From the NCBI RefSeq assembly GCF_003534205.1, contig NZ_CP011102.1:2740036-2804035 (forward strand): a stretch of 64,000 nucleotides of DNA, in the 5' to 3' direction. The translations under genes and the position numbers were made by a program. Numbering within the stretch: position 1 is the stretch's first letter; each line of letters begins with the position of its first letter. Origin of the DNA: Listeria weihenstephanensis (lineage in GTDB: Bacteria; Bacillota; Bacilli; Lactobacillales; Listeriaceae). Positions 33,983 to 42,102 of this stretch are shown in pieces. Below the pieces are notes generated by a model that was not told where the DNA came from, did no database searches, and saw nothing but the letters and a program-made list of their open reading frames with translations.

Positions 33983-34288
33983 CTAGCCGATGGTTGGGGC
34001 CATGGAAACTTGCCAATTCGTAATCATTCTATTCATTTCTTCCTCCGTCAAAACATTAAACCCAATAATCTGGTCTACAGAAATGTTCAAACCTTTAGAA
34101 AAACGATTCACCCGCGAAGCCGAAACACAGTTAATATAGACATCTTTCAACTTTACAACACTATGTGGAATCTCATCTGGAATATCCGTAATACCAATAA
34201 TATACCCGATTGCTGTCACAAAAAGCACTGGCTCACCATGTTTCATTTGCTCGAATAACTCAACTTCTTTTATCGTATTTTCAATCAT
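33983..34288 (-). CDS. Hypothetical protein
   Basis: A 101-residue soluble protein of unrecognised family, with a beta-strand-rich look: EPVLFVTAIGYIIGITDIPDE, in part, then SVVKLKDVYINCVSASRVN. AAGGAGTG precedes the ATG, a good ribosome binding site. It ends at the edge of hairpin element E3 and lies downstream of the HAD phosphatase gene on the same strand with a gap of 28 bases, so the two may be co-transcribed. Confidence 0.75.
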   Translation of the reverse strand: MIENTIKEVELFEQMKHGEPVLFVTAIGYIIGITDIPDEIPHSVVKLKDVYINCVSASRVNRFSKGLNISVDQIIGFNVLTEEEMNRMITNWQVSMAPTIG

Positions 34289-34316
34289 TCAAATCACTCC
34301 TTCATTATTACCTTTT

Positions 34317-34964
34317 TTATTTACCCGCTAAAAACGCATCTAAATCCACGTCTTCAAACGAATCATAGACACTCGTTCCCTCAGGGAAAACAATGCCCTT
34401 CGTTACCTCGTTCTTTACGACAATCACATGTAATCCCGCACCAACAGCTGATAACGAACCGTTACGCGAATCCTCTACAGCCACAGCTTCCTCAGGTTTT
34501 ACCCCAAGTGCCTCCACCGCTTGACGATAAAGTGCTGGATCAGGCTTAATCACTTCCACATCATCCGCCGTTTGAATCGTTTCAAAATCCTCTAAAATAC
34601 CGAATTTCTCAAGTATCGGATCTACCCAAGCGCGCGCAGAACTGGTCGCTAAACCAATTTTGTACCCATTATCTTTCGCGTAATTAAATAATCGCATGAA
34701 TCCTGGACGCATTTCCAGTTTATCACGGCCATTATGCACTTGCACATCTATGTATTTTTGGAAAGCCGCCGCATCAAATTTGCCATTCGTCTGCTCCGCC
34801 ATGTAGAGAAGTAGCGGTTCATCCGTACTACCAACCACTTGCTCATACACATCCATCGGCAAATCCAAGCCATAATTCACTTGCAAATACTTCTGTGTCT
34901 CGTCAAACCAAACTGCTTCTGTGTCAATCATTGTACCATCAAAATCAAAAACAAATGCTTTCAT
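34317..34964 (-). CDS. HAD-superfamily hydrolase (beta-phosphoglucomutase-like)
   Basis: A 215-residue HAD phosphatase, subfamily IA. Motif I FVFDFDGTMIDTE at the start, motif II ATSSARAW near residue 110, motif III Lys in VIKPDPALY, and motif IV EDSRNGSLSA near 168. The start is set by TGGAGGA seven bases upstream; a frame extends 34 codons further upstream but crosses the promoter. It may act on a sugar phosphate, but the substrate is undetermined. Confidence 0.92.
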   Translation of the reverse strand: MKAFVFDFDGTMIDTEAVWFDETQKYLQVNYGLDLPMDVYEQVVGSTDEPLLLYMAEQTNGKFDAAAFQKYIDVQVHNGRDKLEMRPGFMRLFNYAKDNGYKIGLATSSARAWVDPILEKFGILEDFETIQTADDVEVIKPDPALYRQAVEALGVKPEEAVAVEDSRNGSLSAVGAGLHVIVVKNEVTKGIVFPEGTSVYDSFEDVDLDAFLAGK

Positions 34965-34998
34965 GAAATTCCTCCAGCTATCATATTTCAACCTCTTC

Positions 34999-35028
34999 AT
35001 TATAACATATGAAACGGTTTCATCATAA
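34999..35028 (-). promoter_or_regulatory. HAD gene promoter with palindromic operator candidate
   Basis: On the minus strand TTATGA (35028-35023), 18 bases, TATAAT (35004-34999). The spacer contains a perfect palindrome ATGAAAC-C-GTTTCAT (35009-35023, central base unpaired), a position where a repressor would block the promoter. The regulator is unknown. Confidence 0.55.
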
Positions 35029-35055
35029 AAAAGAATTAAATTCCCGAAAATAAGC

Positions 35056-35114
35056 TTGCAATTCAACCGAAAAACGAATATTATTGTAGTTGTGGTTTTA
35101 AAACGTTCGTAATA
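35056..35114 (+). promoter_or_regulatory. pbuG promoter with PurBox-like inverted motifs
   Basis: Promoter: TTGCAA (35056-35061), 17 bases, TATTAT (35079-35084). Two inverted CGAA-containing motifs resembling PurR boxes (AWWWCCGAACWWT) occur at 35070-35082 and 35102-35114, the first overlapping the -10. B. subtilis pbuG is in the PurR regulon. The motif spacing here is 19 bases rather than the usual 16-17, and each lacks one core C, so the PurR assignment is tentative. Confidence 0.5.
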
Positions 35115-35158
35115 AGAACAAAAATCAGCTTTTTAATTACAAAAGGGAGTGGAATTTT

Positions 35159-36448
35159 ATGTTTCAACTAAAAGCACATGGAACAGACGTCAAAACAGAG
35201 GTTATTTCCGGTTTTACAACATTTTTAACAATGGTTTATATTATCGTCGTAAACCCCGCAATCCTCTCGGCAGCTGGTGTTCCATTTAATACAGTCTTCA
35301 TGGCAACGATTATCTCAGCTGTTGTCGGGACACTCTGGATGGCCTTATTCGCAAACTATCCAATCGCGATTGCACCAGGCCTTGGAATGAATGCTTACTT
35401 CGTCACTGTAGTTACCACGCAAAAACTAGACTACACGACCGCATTCACCGCCGTTTTCGTAGCAGGTATTATTTTCTTACTATTATCCCTAACACCATTT
35501 CGTGAAAAATTAATTACGGCAATCCCACATACATTAAAAGCAGGTATTACAGCTGGTATCGGACTTTTCATCGCTTTCCTCGGCTTCCGTATGACAGGAA
35601 TCATCGTAAAAAGTGACTCCAATCTAGTCGGGCTTGGCGATCTTCATTCCCCAGAAGCACTACTTGCCATCGCAGGACTCTTGATTACACTCATTTTCCT
35701 AGCGCTAAACGTCAAAGGAGCACTTTTTATCGGTATGATTTCGACCGGCATTATCGCCTTTTTCACTGGTGAACTGAAATTCAATGGTTTTGTCAAAATG
35801 CCATCGATGCCTGACCTTGTTATCACGAATCCAATACACGCATTCGGCGATGTGGTCACGTATAGCCTTTATGGCGTCGTCCTGTCATTCCTTCTAATCA
35901 CGATTTTCGATACAACAGGAACAATGATCGGCGTTGCTAAAAAAGCTGGCCTCATGAAAGGCGAAAGTTTGCCAAATGCAAAACACGCCCTACTGGCAGA
36001 TGCCGTCGCAACAAGTGTCGGTTCGATGTTTGGTACAACACCAACAAGCGCCTATATTGAATCATCAGCAGGCGTTGCAACAGGTGGTCGTACAGGCCTA
36101 ACAACGCTTACCGTAGCCGGCCTGTTCATTGTCTCCGCCTTCTTCGCTCCACTTGTCGGTGCCGTATCTGGAATCTCAGCCATCACAGCTCCCGCGCTAA
36201 TTATTGTCGGTAGTATGATGATTGGCGCCGTGAAAGAAATCGATTGGGACACGCTCGACGAGGCATTCCCAGCATTTCTAGTTATTCTCGCGATGCCACT
36301 AACATCAAGCATCGCAATTGGCCTAGCATTTGGCTTCATTTCTTACCCAATCCTAAAAGTATTCACTGGTAAATGGCGCGAACTCAACTGGTTCCTGATC
36401 GTTATTGCGATTCTATTCTTCATCCTAGTTGCCTTCTTACCACATTAA
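35159..36448 (+). CDS. pbuG: Guanine/hypoxanthine permease (AzgA/PbuG family)
   Basis: A 429-residue purine-base permease of the NCS2/AzgA family with about 12 membrane segments. Family features: VIVNPAILSAAGVP-type opening (YIIVVNPAILSAAGVP), APGLGMNAYF near residue 78, FDTTGTMIGVAKKAG near 255 and GTTPTSAYIESSAGVATGGRTG near 285. AAGGGAGTGG precedes the ATG. There is no purine riboswitch in the leader. It could equally be PbuO; substrate choice between guanine, hypoxanthine and adenine is inferred from the family. Confidence 0.92.
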   Translation: MFQLKAHGTDVKTEVISGFTTFLTMVYIIVVNPAILSAAGVPFNTVFMATIISAVVGTLWMALFANYPIAIAPGLGMNAYFVTVVTTQKLDYTTAFTAVFVAGIIFLLLSLTPFREKLITAIPHTLKAGITAGIGLFIAFLGFRMTGIIVKSDSNLVGLGDLHSPEALLAIAGLLITLIFLALNVKGALFIGMISTGIIAFFTGELKFNGFVKMPSMPDLVITNPIHAFGDVVTYSLYGVVLSFLLITIFDTTGTMIGVAKKAGLMKGESLPNAKHALLADAVATSVGSMFGTTPTSAYIESSAGVATGGRTGLTTLTVAGLFIVSAFFAPLVGAVSGISAITAPALIIVGSMMIGAVKEIDWDTLDEAFPAFLVILAMPLTSSIAIGLAFGFISYPILKVFTGKWRELNWFLIVIAILFFILVAFLPH

Positions 36449-36451
36449 AAA

Positions 36452-36689
36452 GAAAAGACGGGTCTGGGACATAACCCCGATAAATCGGCGGCAAGCGTTC
36501 GCATTCAGGGAGTTTGGCGGACTTCCGGTTCTCATGTACAGTCGTACACTCCGCTTCCGGCTTCCACCAAACTCCCTGAATACAAACGCTTTCGCTCGAT
36601 TTGTGTAAAGCAAAATTTTTCGTCCTACCCGAAGTAAAGGGAAGGGCGTTTTTGCTTTATCTCGCGTTTTGTCCCAGACTCGTCTTTTC
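36452..36689. repeat. Intergenic hairpin element E2 (GTCTGGGAC type)
   Basis: Outer arms GAAAAGACGGGTCTGGGAC (36452-36470) and its complement (36671-36689) match over 19 bases with one wobble. Inside is a perfect 14-base stem (TTCAGGGAGTTTGG at 36504-36517 with 36567-36580) capped by TGTACAGTCGTACA, and a third stem starting GCAAAA (36610). No gene. Repeats beginning with TCTGGGACAT are common between genes in Listeria and staphylococci. It may also serve as the pbuG terminator. A degraded reverse copy is at 57.67-57.74 kb. Confidence 0.8.
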
Positions 36690-36824
36690 TTCCTTCAAAC
36701 CCAAAGTATTAAAATTACTAACAAAAGCAAGCGTTTTCTCACAGATTATTCACAATTCCGTCAAACTTAATCACCCAAAATCATGCTATACTAAAGTTTA
36801 ACATCTTAGAAAGGAGGGTTTATC

Positions 36825-37244
36825 TTGAGATTCCTCGAAGCATATAAATCTTATTGGAAAAATTACGTAAATTTCAGCGATAGTGCATCACGCACCGAAT
36901 ATTGGTATGTTGTTCTATGGAATGCCATTATTATTAGTATTTTTTATGTTCTATTTCTAATTTTCACAGTAATTACCGTAGCGACAACGACTGCAGGTTC
37001 CACTGGTGATGCCGCTTTCGTGCTAATGGCTGGTCCAATGCTGTTCATTACAATCGTCGCAATTCTGTATGCAATCGCAACCTTTATTCCGACACTCAGC
37101 CTAATGGTTCGCCGTTTACATGACACGAATAGAAGCGGTTGGTTTGTTTTACTCGGCCTCATTCCATTTGTCGGCGAGATTATCATCATCGTTTTGATGT
37201 GCTTACCTGGTGAATTATCACTAGAAAATAATTACGATTTCTAA
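36825..37244 (+). CDS. DUF805 membrane protein
   Basis: A 139-residue protein of the DUF805 (YhaH-like) family. The soluble start FLEAYKSYWKNYVNFSDSASRTEYWYV, in part, carries the conserved SRxEYW motif. Three to four membrane segments follow, with the conserved RRLHDTNRSGWFVLLGLIP loop between the last two. The start is TTG with AAGGAGGG eight bases upstream, and TATACT near 36788 is a probable -10. Function unknown in the family. Confidence 0.88.
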   Translation: MRFLEAYKSYWKNYVNFSDSASRTEYWYVVLWNAIIISIFYVLFLIFTVITVATTTAGSTGDAAFVLMAGPMLFITIVAILYAIATFIPTLSLMVRRLHDTNRSGWFVLLGLIPFVGEIIIIVLMCLPGELSLENNYDF

Positions 37245-37251
37245 CTTACAC

Positions 37252-37284
37252 AAGGACGTGAATAATTTCCCGTCCTTTTTTTAT
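37252..37284 (+). terminator. Terminator of the DUF805 gene
   Basis: AAGGACG (37252-37258) pairs with CGTCCTT (37271-37277) and is followed by seven T. Confidence 0.8.
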
Positions 37285-37369
37285 TTGGAATTTTGCCTAT
37301 CTAGCCATTTTATTAGACAACGACCTTACATATCTGCTATAAAGGAATTAGGAATCCGAATAGAAATGA

Positions 37370-37642
37370 GTGAGCCATTTGTGGAAAGCATTTTTTAGTG
37401 GCATTGGAATTGCCATACTAGTTATCATTTTCAGCCTATTAACAACCGGATACAGCTTGTCATCGTTGTTCTCTTTCGTACTGATGGTCTTAATTGTGGC
37501 ATCGATTATCTGCTCCGCGCTTGTATCCGTTGGCAGATCGCAAAACCCAAACAGAAAAGTCCAATTACGATGGAGCATCTTACTCGCCGTTGCCGCAATT
37601 CCATCATTTATTGGTTTTGTTATCAGTTATTATTTCACGTAA
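37370..37642 (+). CDS. Small membrane protein
   Basis: A 90-residue protein that is mostly hydrophobic: segments at about residues 8-27, 31-50 and 70-88, with a short polar loop SVGRSQNPNRKVQLRW between the second and third. No recognised family, although it resembles small DUF5316-type membrane proteins. The start is a GTG with a poor ribosome binding site (AGGAAT about 15 bases upstream), so the exact start is uncertain. It ends at a strong terminator shared with pfpI. Confidence 0.7.
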   Translation: MSHLWKAFFSGIGIAILVIIFSLLTTGYSLSSLFSFVLMVLIVASIICSALVSVGRSQNPNRKVQLRWSILLAVAAIPSFIGFVISYYFT

Positions 37643-37668
37643 AAAGAGCCCAAATAAAGGCTCTTTTT
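37642..37668. terminator. Bidirectional terminator
   Basis: AAAGAGCC (37643-37650) pairs with GGCTCTTT (37659-37666), with A and T runs on either side, between converging genes. Confidence 0.87.
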
Positions 37669-37669
37669 T

Positions 37670-38191
37670 CTATTTCTTAAATGCCTCAATAAACGCAGGT
37701 ACATATTCAGGTAAATCTGGCGGGCGGCGACTGGAAACAATATGACCGTCCGTCACAACTGCTTCATCATGCCAAATCGCACCGGCATTCGTCATGTCAT
37801 CCTTAATACCAGGTGTACTCGTTACGTTCACACCATCTAAAATTCCTGCTGAAATAAGAACCCATCCAGCATGGCAAATTTGTCCGATCGGTTTCTTCTG
37901 CTCATCAAAATAACGAACAAACTCTATTACCTTATCAAAACGACGTAATTTATCTGGAGACCATCCCCCAGGAACTAAAATCCCGTCATAATCTTCTACC
38001 TTAATATCATCAAAACTGTAATCACTTGTTGCAGGAACACCATATTTCCCGTGATAAACAGTATCCGCTTTTTCACCAACCAAATGGACCTCAGCTCCAG
38101 CCTCACGAACACGCAAAACAGGATACCATAATTCTAAGTCCTCAAAATCGTCACTGACTAAAGCAATCACTTTTTTACCTTGTAGTGTCAT
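37670..38191 (-). CDS. DJ-1/PfpI-family protein
   Basis: A 173-residue PfpI/YhbO-type protein. The nucleophile elbow is GQICHAGWVL (Cys near residue 105, followed by His), with the partnering acidic residue in DDFEDLELWYP near 20. Family members act as glyoxalase III/deglycase or chaperone-like stress proteins; older annotation says intracellular protease. The start at 38191 has GGAGGACGAGG upstream. It corresponds by position to L. monocytogenes lmo2256. Confidence 0.92.
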   Translation of the reverse strand: MTLQGKKVIALVSDDFEDLELWYPVLRVREAGAEVHLVGEKADTVYHGKYGVPATSDYSFDDIKVEDYDGILVPGGWSPDKLRRFDKVIEFVRYFDEQKKPIGQICHAGWVLISAGILDGVNVTSTPGIKDDMTNAGAIWHDEAVVTDGHIVSSRRPPDLPEYVPAFIEAFKK

Positions 38192-38222
38192 TTCCTCGTC
38201 CTCCCTCAACATTGATACCTTA

Positions 38223-38251
38223 AGTATAACAATAGAGATCGCGCGGGTGAA
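38223..38251 (-). promoter_or_regulatory. Promoter of the pfpI-type gene
   Basis: On the minus strand TTCACC (38251-38246), 17 bases, TATACT (38228-38223), about 30 bases upstream of the start. Confidence 0.55.
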
Positions 38252-38420
38252 ATGATCTGCTTGTTGGGGGTTTGGCGATTTTGCTTTGTTTTTAGTTTTG
38301 TCTTGGTTATCTCAGTTCTAGCTAGGGTATTAGTAAAAAACATTATTTCTCTAAAGATATTTGCCGTAAAGAGAACATTAGGGATCGAATACTCACTTTG
38401 TTCGAACAGCCACAACAACA

Positions 38421-38691
38421 AAAAAAGCCAAGTCAATTGACTTGGCACGCCATCATGTTCAGTTGTCTATGCTTAACGGGATGAGGCACAAACGAAAACT
38501 ACATGGCAAATGAGATGAATGAAAACAAATAATGGGCGTCGGTGCGAAATCATATGATAAACATAAATGCTCACCATTTGGAAGATGGATACACCGATTC
38601 CATTATAACCATGATAGGGTCTTATCCCCACAAAAATAAACAATGACTGTATACTTTTGTCAAAATAAGAACTTATATCAAATCTAAGGTA
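38421..38691 (-). ncRNA. lhrA: Probable Hfq-binding small RNA LhrA
   Basis: The stretch 38252-38933 has no credible protein gene. On the minus strand a promoter TTGCTT (38727-38722), 17 bases, TAGAAT (38704-38699) points to a start near 38691. A 20-base palindrome GCCAAGTC-AATT-GACTTGGC (38446-38427) followed by seven T forms an intrinsic terminator. The predicted transcript is about 270 nt. In L. monocytogenes LhrA (about 268 nt) is encoded beside the pfpI-like gene lmo2256, which is the gene found here. Identity is inferred from position, length and terminator; I could not align sequences. An internal TTGACA (38663-38658) could make a shorter form. Confidence 0.6.
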
Positions 38692-38698
38692 TATATAC

Positions 38699-38727
38699 AT
38701 TCTACTTTTGTTGACTGAAAAAAGCAA
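38699..38727 (-). promoter_or_regulatory. Promoter of the LhrA-like RNA
   Basis: TTGCTT, 17-base spacer, TAGAAT on the minus strand. Confidence 0.6.
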
Positions 38728-38891
38728 GCGAACAAACTGTGGAATTTTTGTGTCTAAATATCCAGCTTTATGAAATTTTGTACATATTTTCAAGCTAAAG
38801 TTGTTCTTTACACATAAATATTACTGCTTTGAACCAATTGTAATTAAAAAGCGTGCACTTATGATACGAACAGCGAAAAAAATTTTTTCAT

Positions 38892-38921
38892 AAAAATTCT
38901 CCGAAAAAGATATCGGAGAAC
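38892..38921 (-). terminator. Terminator of the small coiled-coil protein gene
   Basis: On the minus strand TTCTCCGA (38920-38913) pairs with TCGGAGAA (38904-38897), then five T. Confidence 0.8.
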
Positions 38922-38933
38922 CTATTACTTCTA

Positions 38934-39131
38934 TTAGTCTACTAGTTTTATAATCATATTACAAATAATAGCCACTATCGGAATTAACGCCCAGATTCCC
39001 CACGTCCAATTTCCACCATGCGATTTAGTTTTTTTCTCGTGTTCTAAATCGTTCACTTGTCGACGTAGTTCAAGTACTTCCAACTCCAGATCCTGCACCT
39101 TATCCTCAAGATCATACAACCGCTCTTCCAC
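38934..39131 (-). CDS. Small coiled-coil, tail-anchored membrane protein
   Basis: A 65-residue protein. Residues 1-35 form a heptad coiled coil (YDLEDKVQDLELEVLELRRQ), then a short polar linker (HEKKTKSHGGNW) and one C-terminal membrane segment (WGIWALIPIVAIICNMIIKL). It should sit in the membrane with its coiled coil in the cytoplasm. Function unknown. AGAGGGATTATC precedes the ATG, and a terminator follows. Confidence 0.8.
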   Translation of the reverse strand: MEERLYDLEDKVQDLELEVLELRRQVNDLEHEKKTKSHGGNWTWGIWALIPIVAIICNMIIKLVD

Positions 39132-39282
39132 GATAATCCCTCTCTTCCACTCACTTTGATAGCCCTATTATATAATAAAAACAAGCCTGCCGTCATCGTA
39201 CCATAGTCTGATTAACCTAATAATAGCAATTCTTCCAGCGCTTTGCTACAATAAGATTATAGCTTATAAATGAGGTGGGAAA

Positions 39283-39639
39283 ATGGATATCCATACAGAA
39301 GAAGCCGTTGTAAAATTAATTCTACACGGTGGAAATACGCGTAACGAGGCGTATGCGGCAATCGCAGCTGCAGAAAATTACAAGTTCGAAGAGGCAACAT
39401 CTCATTTGCAAAAAGCAGAAGTACAGTTTTTAGAGGGGCATGCCTGGCAGACAAAACTCGTTTCTCGTCGAAGTTCAGAGCACGAGGTAGCACCATCCTT
39501 TTTATTGGTACACGGGCAAGACCATTTGATGACTGCACAAGCCGAACTCAACTTAGCGAAACAAATCGTACGCCAATATCAAAAGCAACGCGAACTGGAA
39601 ACACGCATCGAACAATTGGAAAGAAACATTCTAAAATAA
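39283..39639 (+). CDS. Stand-alone PTS lactose/cellobiose-type IIA component
   Basis: A 118-residue protein of the PTS IIA lactose/cellobiose (LacF/CelC) family. The phosphorylated His lies in LLVHGQDHLMTAQAE near residue 80, and the trimer-bundle helices are present (KLILHGGNTRNEAYAAI, YKFEEATSHLQKAE). The last 25 residues (YQKQRELETRIEQLERNI) form a longer coiled coil than usual. GAGGTGGG precedes the ATG. No IIB or IIC gene is adjacent, so it either partners remote components or has a regulatory role. Confidence 0.9.
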   Translation: MDIHTEEAVVKLILHGGNTRNEAYAAIAAAENYKFEEATSHLQKAEVQFLEGHAWQTKLVSRRSSEHEVAPSFLLVHGQDHLMTAQAELNLAKQIVRQYQKQRELETRIEQLERNILK

Positions 39640-39702
39640 GAAAAAGATACGAAGACAAGTATTCTAACCAAAGTTAGGGCTCTTGTCCACGTATCTTTTT
39701 TA
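39640..39702. terminator. Bidirectional terminator
   Basis: AAAAAGATACG (39641-39651) with CGTATCTTTTT (39690-39700), and an inner GACAAG/CTTGTC stem. It overlaps the stop codon of the convergent yitW gene. Confidence 0.85.
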
Positions 39703-40008
39703 ACGTATACCGAGTGCGATCTTAGCGTAACGCGACATCCGATCTTTCGACCAAGCCGGCGTCCAAACTAGTTCTACATTCGTGTCTTTCACTTCTGGAA
39801 TATCCGACATTGCCACACGAACTTGATCCGTAAGAACACCTGCAAGCGGGCATCCCATCGTAGTTAATGTCATCGTTACCGTACAAAGTCCTTCATCATC
39901 CAAGTCCACATCGTAAACTAGACCAATATTAACAATATCAATACCTAGCTCCGGATCGATTACTTGTTCCAAAGCACCCATTAAATTTTCTTTTAGTTCA
40001 GCATCCAT
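39700..40008 (-). CDS. yitW: MIP18/SufT-like iron-sulfur assembly protein YitW
   Basis: A 102-residue DUF59 protein. The family signature VIDPELGIDIVNIGLVYDV (residues 15-33) and the conserved Cys in LTTMGCPLAG (near 55) are present. Relatives (SufT, human MIP18) help mature Fe-S proteins. AAAGGAGG precedes the ATG. yitW, yitV, yitU and yitT occur together in B. subtilis, and the same set is found here in order, supporting the name. Confidence 0.92.
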   Translation of the reverse strand: MDAELKENLMGALEQVIDPELGIDIVNIGLVYDVDLDDEGLCTVTMTLTTMGCPLAGVLTDQVRVAMSDIPEVKDTNVELVWTPAWSKDRMSRYAKIALGIR

Positions 40009-40069
40009 GAAGTAGTAGCCTCCTTTTGATTTTCTAACATTATTGTATCACAGTTGAGAATGATTTTCA

Positions 40070-40822
40070 TTATAATTTTTCTTCTAAAAAGCCGACAGCC
40101 GCAAGCATGCCCTCAATCGATATTTTATGTTTCGCTTTCTCATCCACCATGAATGCAACGTTGTCCGTCATGTCCTCTTCCACCAAAGCCTCATACAATT
40201 TCTCGCTGTATTGGAAAGGCACCACATCATCCGCTTTACCGTGCCACATCATCAAAGGCCGATTTTTCAATTTCGTAGGCGCAGCGCTTAGATCATACGG
40301 TGCAAGCTCACGAATTCGTGCATCTACGTCAAAAGGAAACTCCACTCCTTGTTTCGCAACGCCATCCGCTAATGCCTTGGCAAAATGCCCGTAATACGAA
40401 CTCCCCGCAAGACAAACACCAACTTTTAGCCAATCATACTGCGCTAACATTCCAAAACTCGTAATCGCCCCCATCGAAAAACCGCCAACCGCAAGTCTCG
40501 ACATATCCATCAGCCCTTCTGCCCCCAGCGCCTCAACCAATATCGGCAATTCATCAATATTCCCACGAACCGTGTCCCAGAAATAAATGGCTTGTTCCGT
40601 ATCCGTTTCTTTCGCCCAGCGTTCCCCATGCATCGGTGCATCTGGCAAAATCACACGCATCCCGCGCTGCGCAAGCAAATAAGCATACGGCAAATAGAGC
40701 TCTTTTTGCGACTGAAAACCATGATAAAAAAAGACTGTAGGCAAAGCTTCTAGCCCACTCCTCTCATCAAAAATATGCAAGACTGGAATTTCTTTTATCC
40801 ACTTATGTTCTACTTGAATCAT
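40070..40822 (-). CDS. yitV: Alpha/beta hydrolase YitV
   Basis: A 250-residue prolyl-oligopeptidase-type esterase. Oxyanion strand VFFYHGFQSQKELY near residue 30, nucleophile elbow GGFSMGAITSFG (Ser near 118), Asp in HGKADDVVPF and His in KAKHKISIEG near the C-terminus. It is cytoplasmic, with no signal. It lies 61 bases upstream of yitW on the same strand. Substrate unknown. Confidence 0.88.
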   Translation of the reverse strand: MIQVEHKWIKEIPVLHIFDERSGLEALPTVFFYHGFQSQKELYLPYAYLLAQRGMRVILPDAPMHGERWAKETDTEQAIYFWDTVRGNIDELPILVEALGAEGLMDMSRLAVGGFSMGAITSFGMLAQYDWLKVGVCLAGSSYYGHFAKALADGVAKQGVEFPFDVDARIRELAPYDLSAAPTKLKNRPLMMWHGKADDVVPFQYSEKLYEALVEEDMTDNVAFMVDEKAKHKISIEGMLAAVGFLEEKL

Positions 40823-40983
40823 TGATAAGCCTCATTTCCATGTGATTTATTAATTTTTCGTAAAGCACTTAGCCGTTTACAAAGCGCTCCCAAACGTCTA
40901 TCATAAAGGTATACTATCTATTCTAACACTTTATCAAAATAGGGACTAGATATTCGAATTATAGAAAGAATGAGGAGACATAT

Positions 40984-41793
40984 ATGACAAAAAAATTAAT
41001 CGTCCTCGATCTGGATGGAACCGCCCTAAAAAGCGATCAAACCATTTCCGATCGAACAAAGAAAGCACTAGCTAATGCACGCGAGCAAGGCCACGAAGTT
41101 ATGATTGCGACTGGTCGCCCGTATCGCATGAGCCACATGTACTATTATGAACTAGGCTTAGATACACCGATTGTAAATTTCAATGGTGCCGTTTTCCATC
41201 ACCCACGAGATATTAAATTCAGCAATGCCTACCATCAGGCCATCGACTTAAAAACAGCACGTGAACTGCTTGATTTCTCAACAAATTATGCGCTAGATAA
41301 TATTGCAGCAGAAGTTCAAGATAGTGTGTTCCTACGCGAACGCAACAATAGCGTACCCGACATGTTCCAACAAGGCAAAGAAAATGTCTTTATCGGAGAT
41401 CTGCGCAACACAATAACAACAGATCCGACATCGCTACTATTTTTCGCTAGTCAAGAAATGCTACAAGAAATCAGCAGTCATATGGACACACGCCTTTCCA
41501 ATATTGTGACATACCGTAATTGGGGCGCAGAATGGCCAGCGATGGAAATGACAAAATTCGGCGTTCATAAAGCAGTCGGCGTCCAAGCTGCAAGTCGTTA
41601 TCTTGGCATTGATCGCAAAGATATTATTGCATTTGGTGATGAAGATAATGATCTTGAGATGATAGATTACGCAGGCGTTGGCGTTGCAATGGGTAATGCC
41701 ATCGATCCACTGAAAAACGTGGCAAACACAGTCACACTATCCAACGAAGAAGACGGTATTGCGATTTATTTGGAAGAAAATTTAGGCGTATAA
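40984..41793 (+). CDS. yitU: Cof-type HAD phosphatase YitU
   Basis: A 269-residue Cof/IIB HAD phosphatase. Motif I LIVLDLDGTALKSD at the start, motif II MIATGRPYRM near residue 40, a C2 cap in the middle, and motif IV ITAFGDEDNDLEMI (here IIAFGDEDNDLEM) near 220. B. subtilis YitU-type enzymes dephosphorylate the riboflavin-pathway intermediate among other substrates; specificity here is undetermined. GAGGAGA precedes the ATG. It is divergent from yitV. Confidence 0.9.
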   Translation: MTKKLIVLDLDGTALKSDQTISDRTKKALANAREQGHEVMIATGRPYRMSHMYYYELGLDTPIVNFNGAVFHHPRDIKFSNAYHQAIDLKTARELLDFSTNYALDNIAAEVQDSVFLRERNNSVPDMFQQGKENVFIGDLRNTITTDPTSLLFFASQEMLQEISSHMDTRLSNIVTYRNWGAEWPAMEMTKFGVHKAVGVQAASRYLGIDRKDIIAFGDEDNDLEMIDYAGVGVAMGNAIDPLKNVANTVTLSNEEDGIAIYLEENLGV

Positions 41794-41815
41794 TCTTCAC
41801 GTTATCAATATTTCC

Positions 41816-41853
41816 AGGTAGAATCTTAACACCGTTCTACCTATTTATTTTCC
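41816..41853 (+). terminator. Terminator of yitU
   Basis: AGGTAGAA (41816-41823) pairs with TTCTACCT (41835-41842), followed by a T-rich run. Confidence 0.8.
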
Positions 41854-41972
41854 CATGTGCCACTATCCTTTTCGTAGTTGCAGTTCTTCTGAAAATAGTA
41901 TGGCCCTCTCCTGTTTACCTCGAATAACCTAAGCACATCGCTATTTCTAAAATCCAGCGTATAAAGAAATAC

Positions 41973-42010
41973 CTATCGAATGGGCCCACTTTAAAGTGCC
42001 CAATCGATAG
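41973..42010. repeat. Isolated 38-base hairpin
   Basis: CTATCGA...CACTTT/AAAGTG...TCGATAG: an almost continuous stem with two small mismatched spots and essentially no loop. There is no T run on either strand, so it is not an ordinary terminator. It lies just upstream of the promoter of the small membrane protein gene. Confidence 0.6.
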
Positions 42011-42028
42011 ATACGTTTTACATAAGCC

Positions 42029-42056
42029 TTCTTATTAGTAAAAGAAGTGATATAAT
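42029..42056 (+). promoter_or_regulatory. Promoter candidate for the small membrane protein gene
   Basis: TTCTTA (42029-42034), 16 bases, TATAAT (42051-42056), 35-47 bases before the start. Confidence 0.5.
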
Positions 42057-42102
42057 TAATTCAAAATCCTCGTCAAGGGATAGATTGGATGTGAATGAAT
42101 GC

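Noticed and set aside
35085-35158. Purine riboswitch before pbuG
   Set aside because: The interval is too short and lacks the conserved three-way junction sequences.
36601-36801. 66-codon plus-strand frame
   Set aside because: It overlaps repeat element E2 and the DUF805 promoter region and has no ribosome binding site.
38473-38793. 106-codon minus-strand frame
   Set aside because: It lies over the small RNA region, has no ribosome binding site, and its start precedes the predicted RNA promoter.
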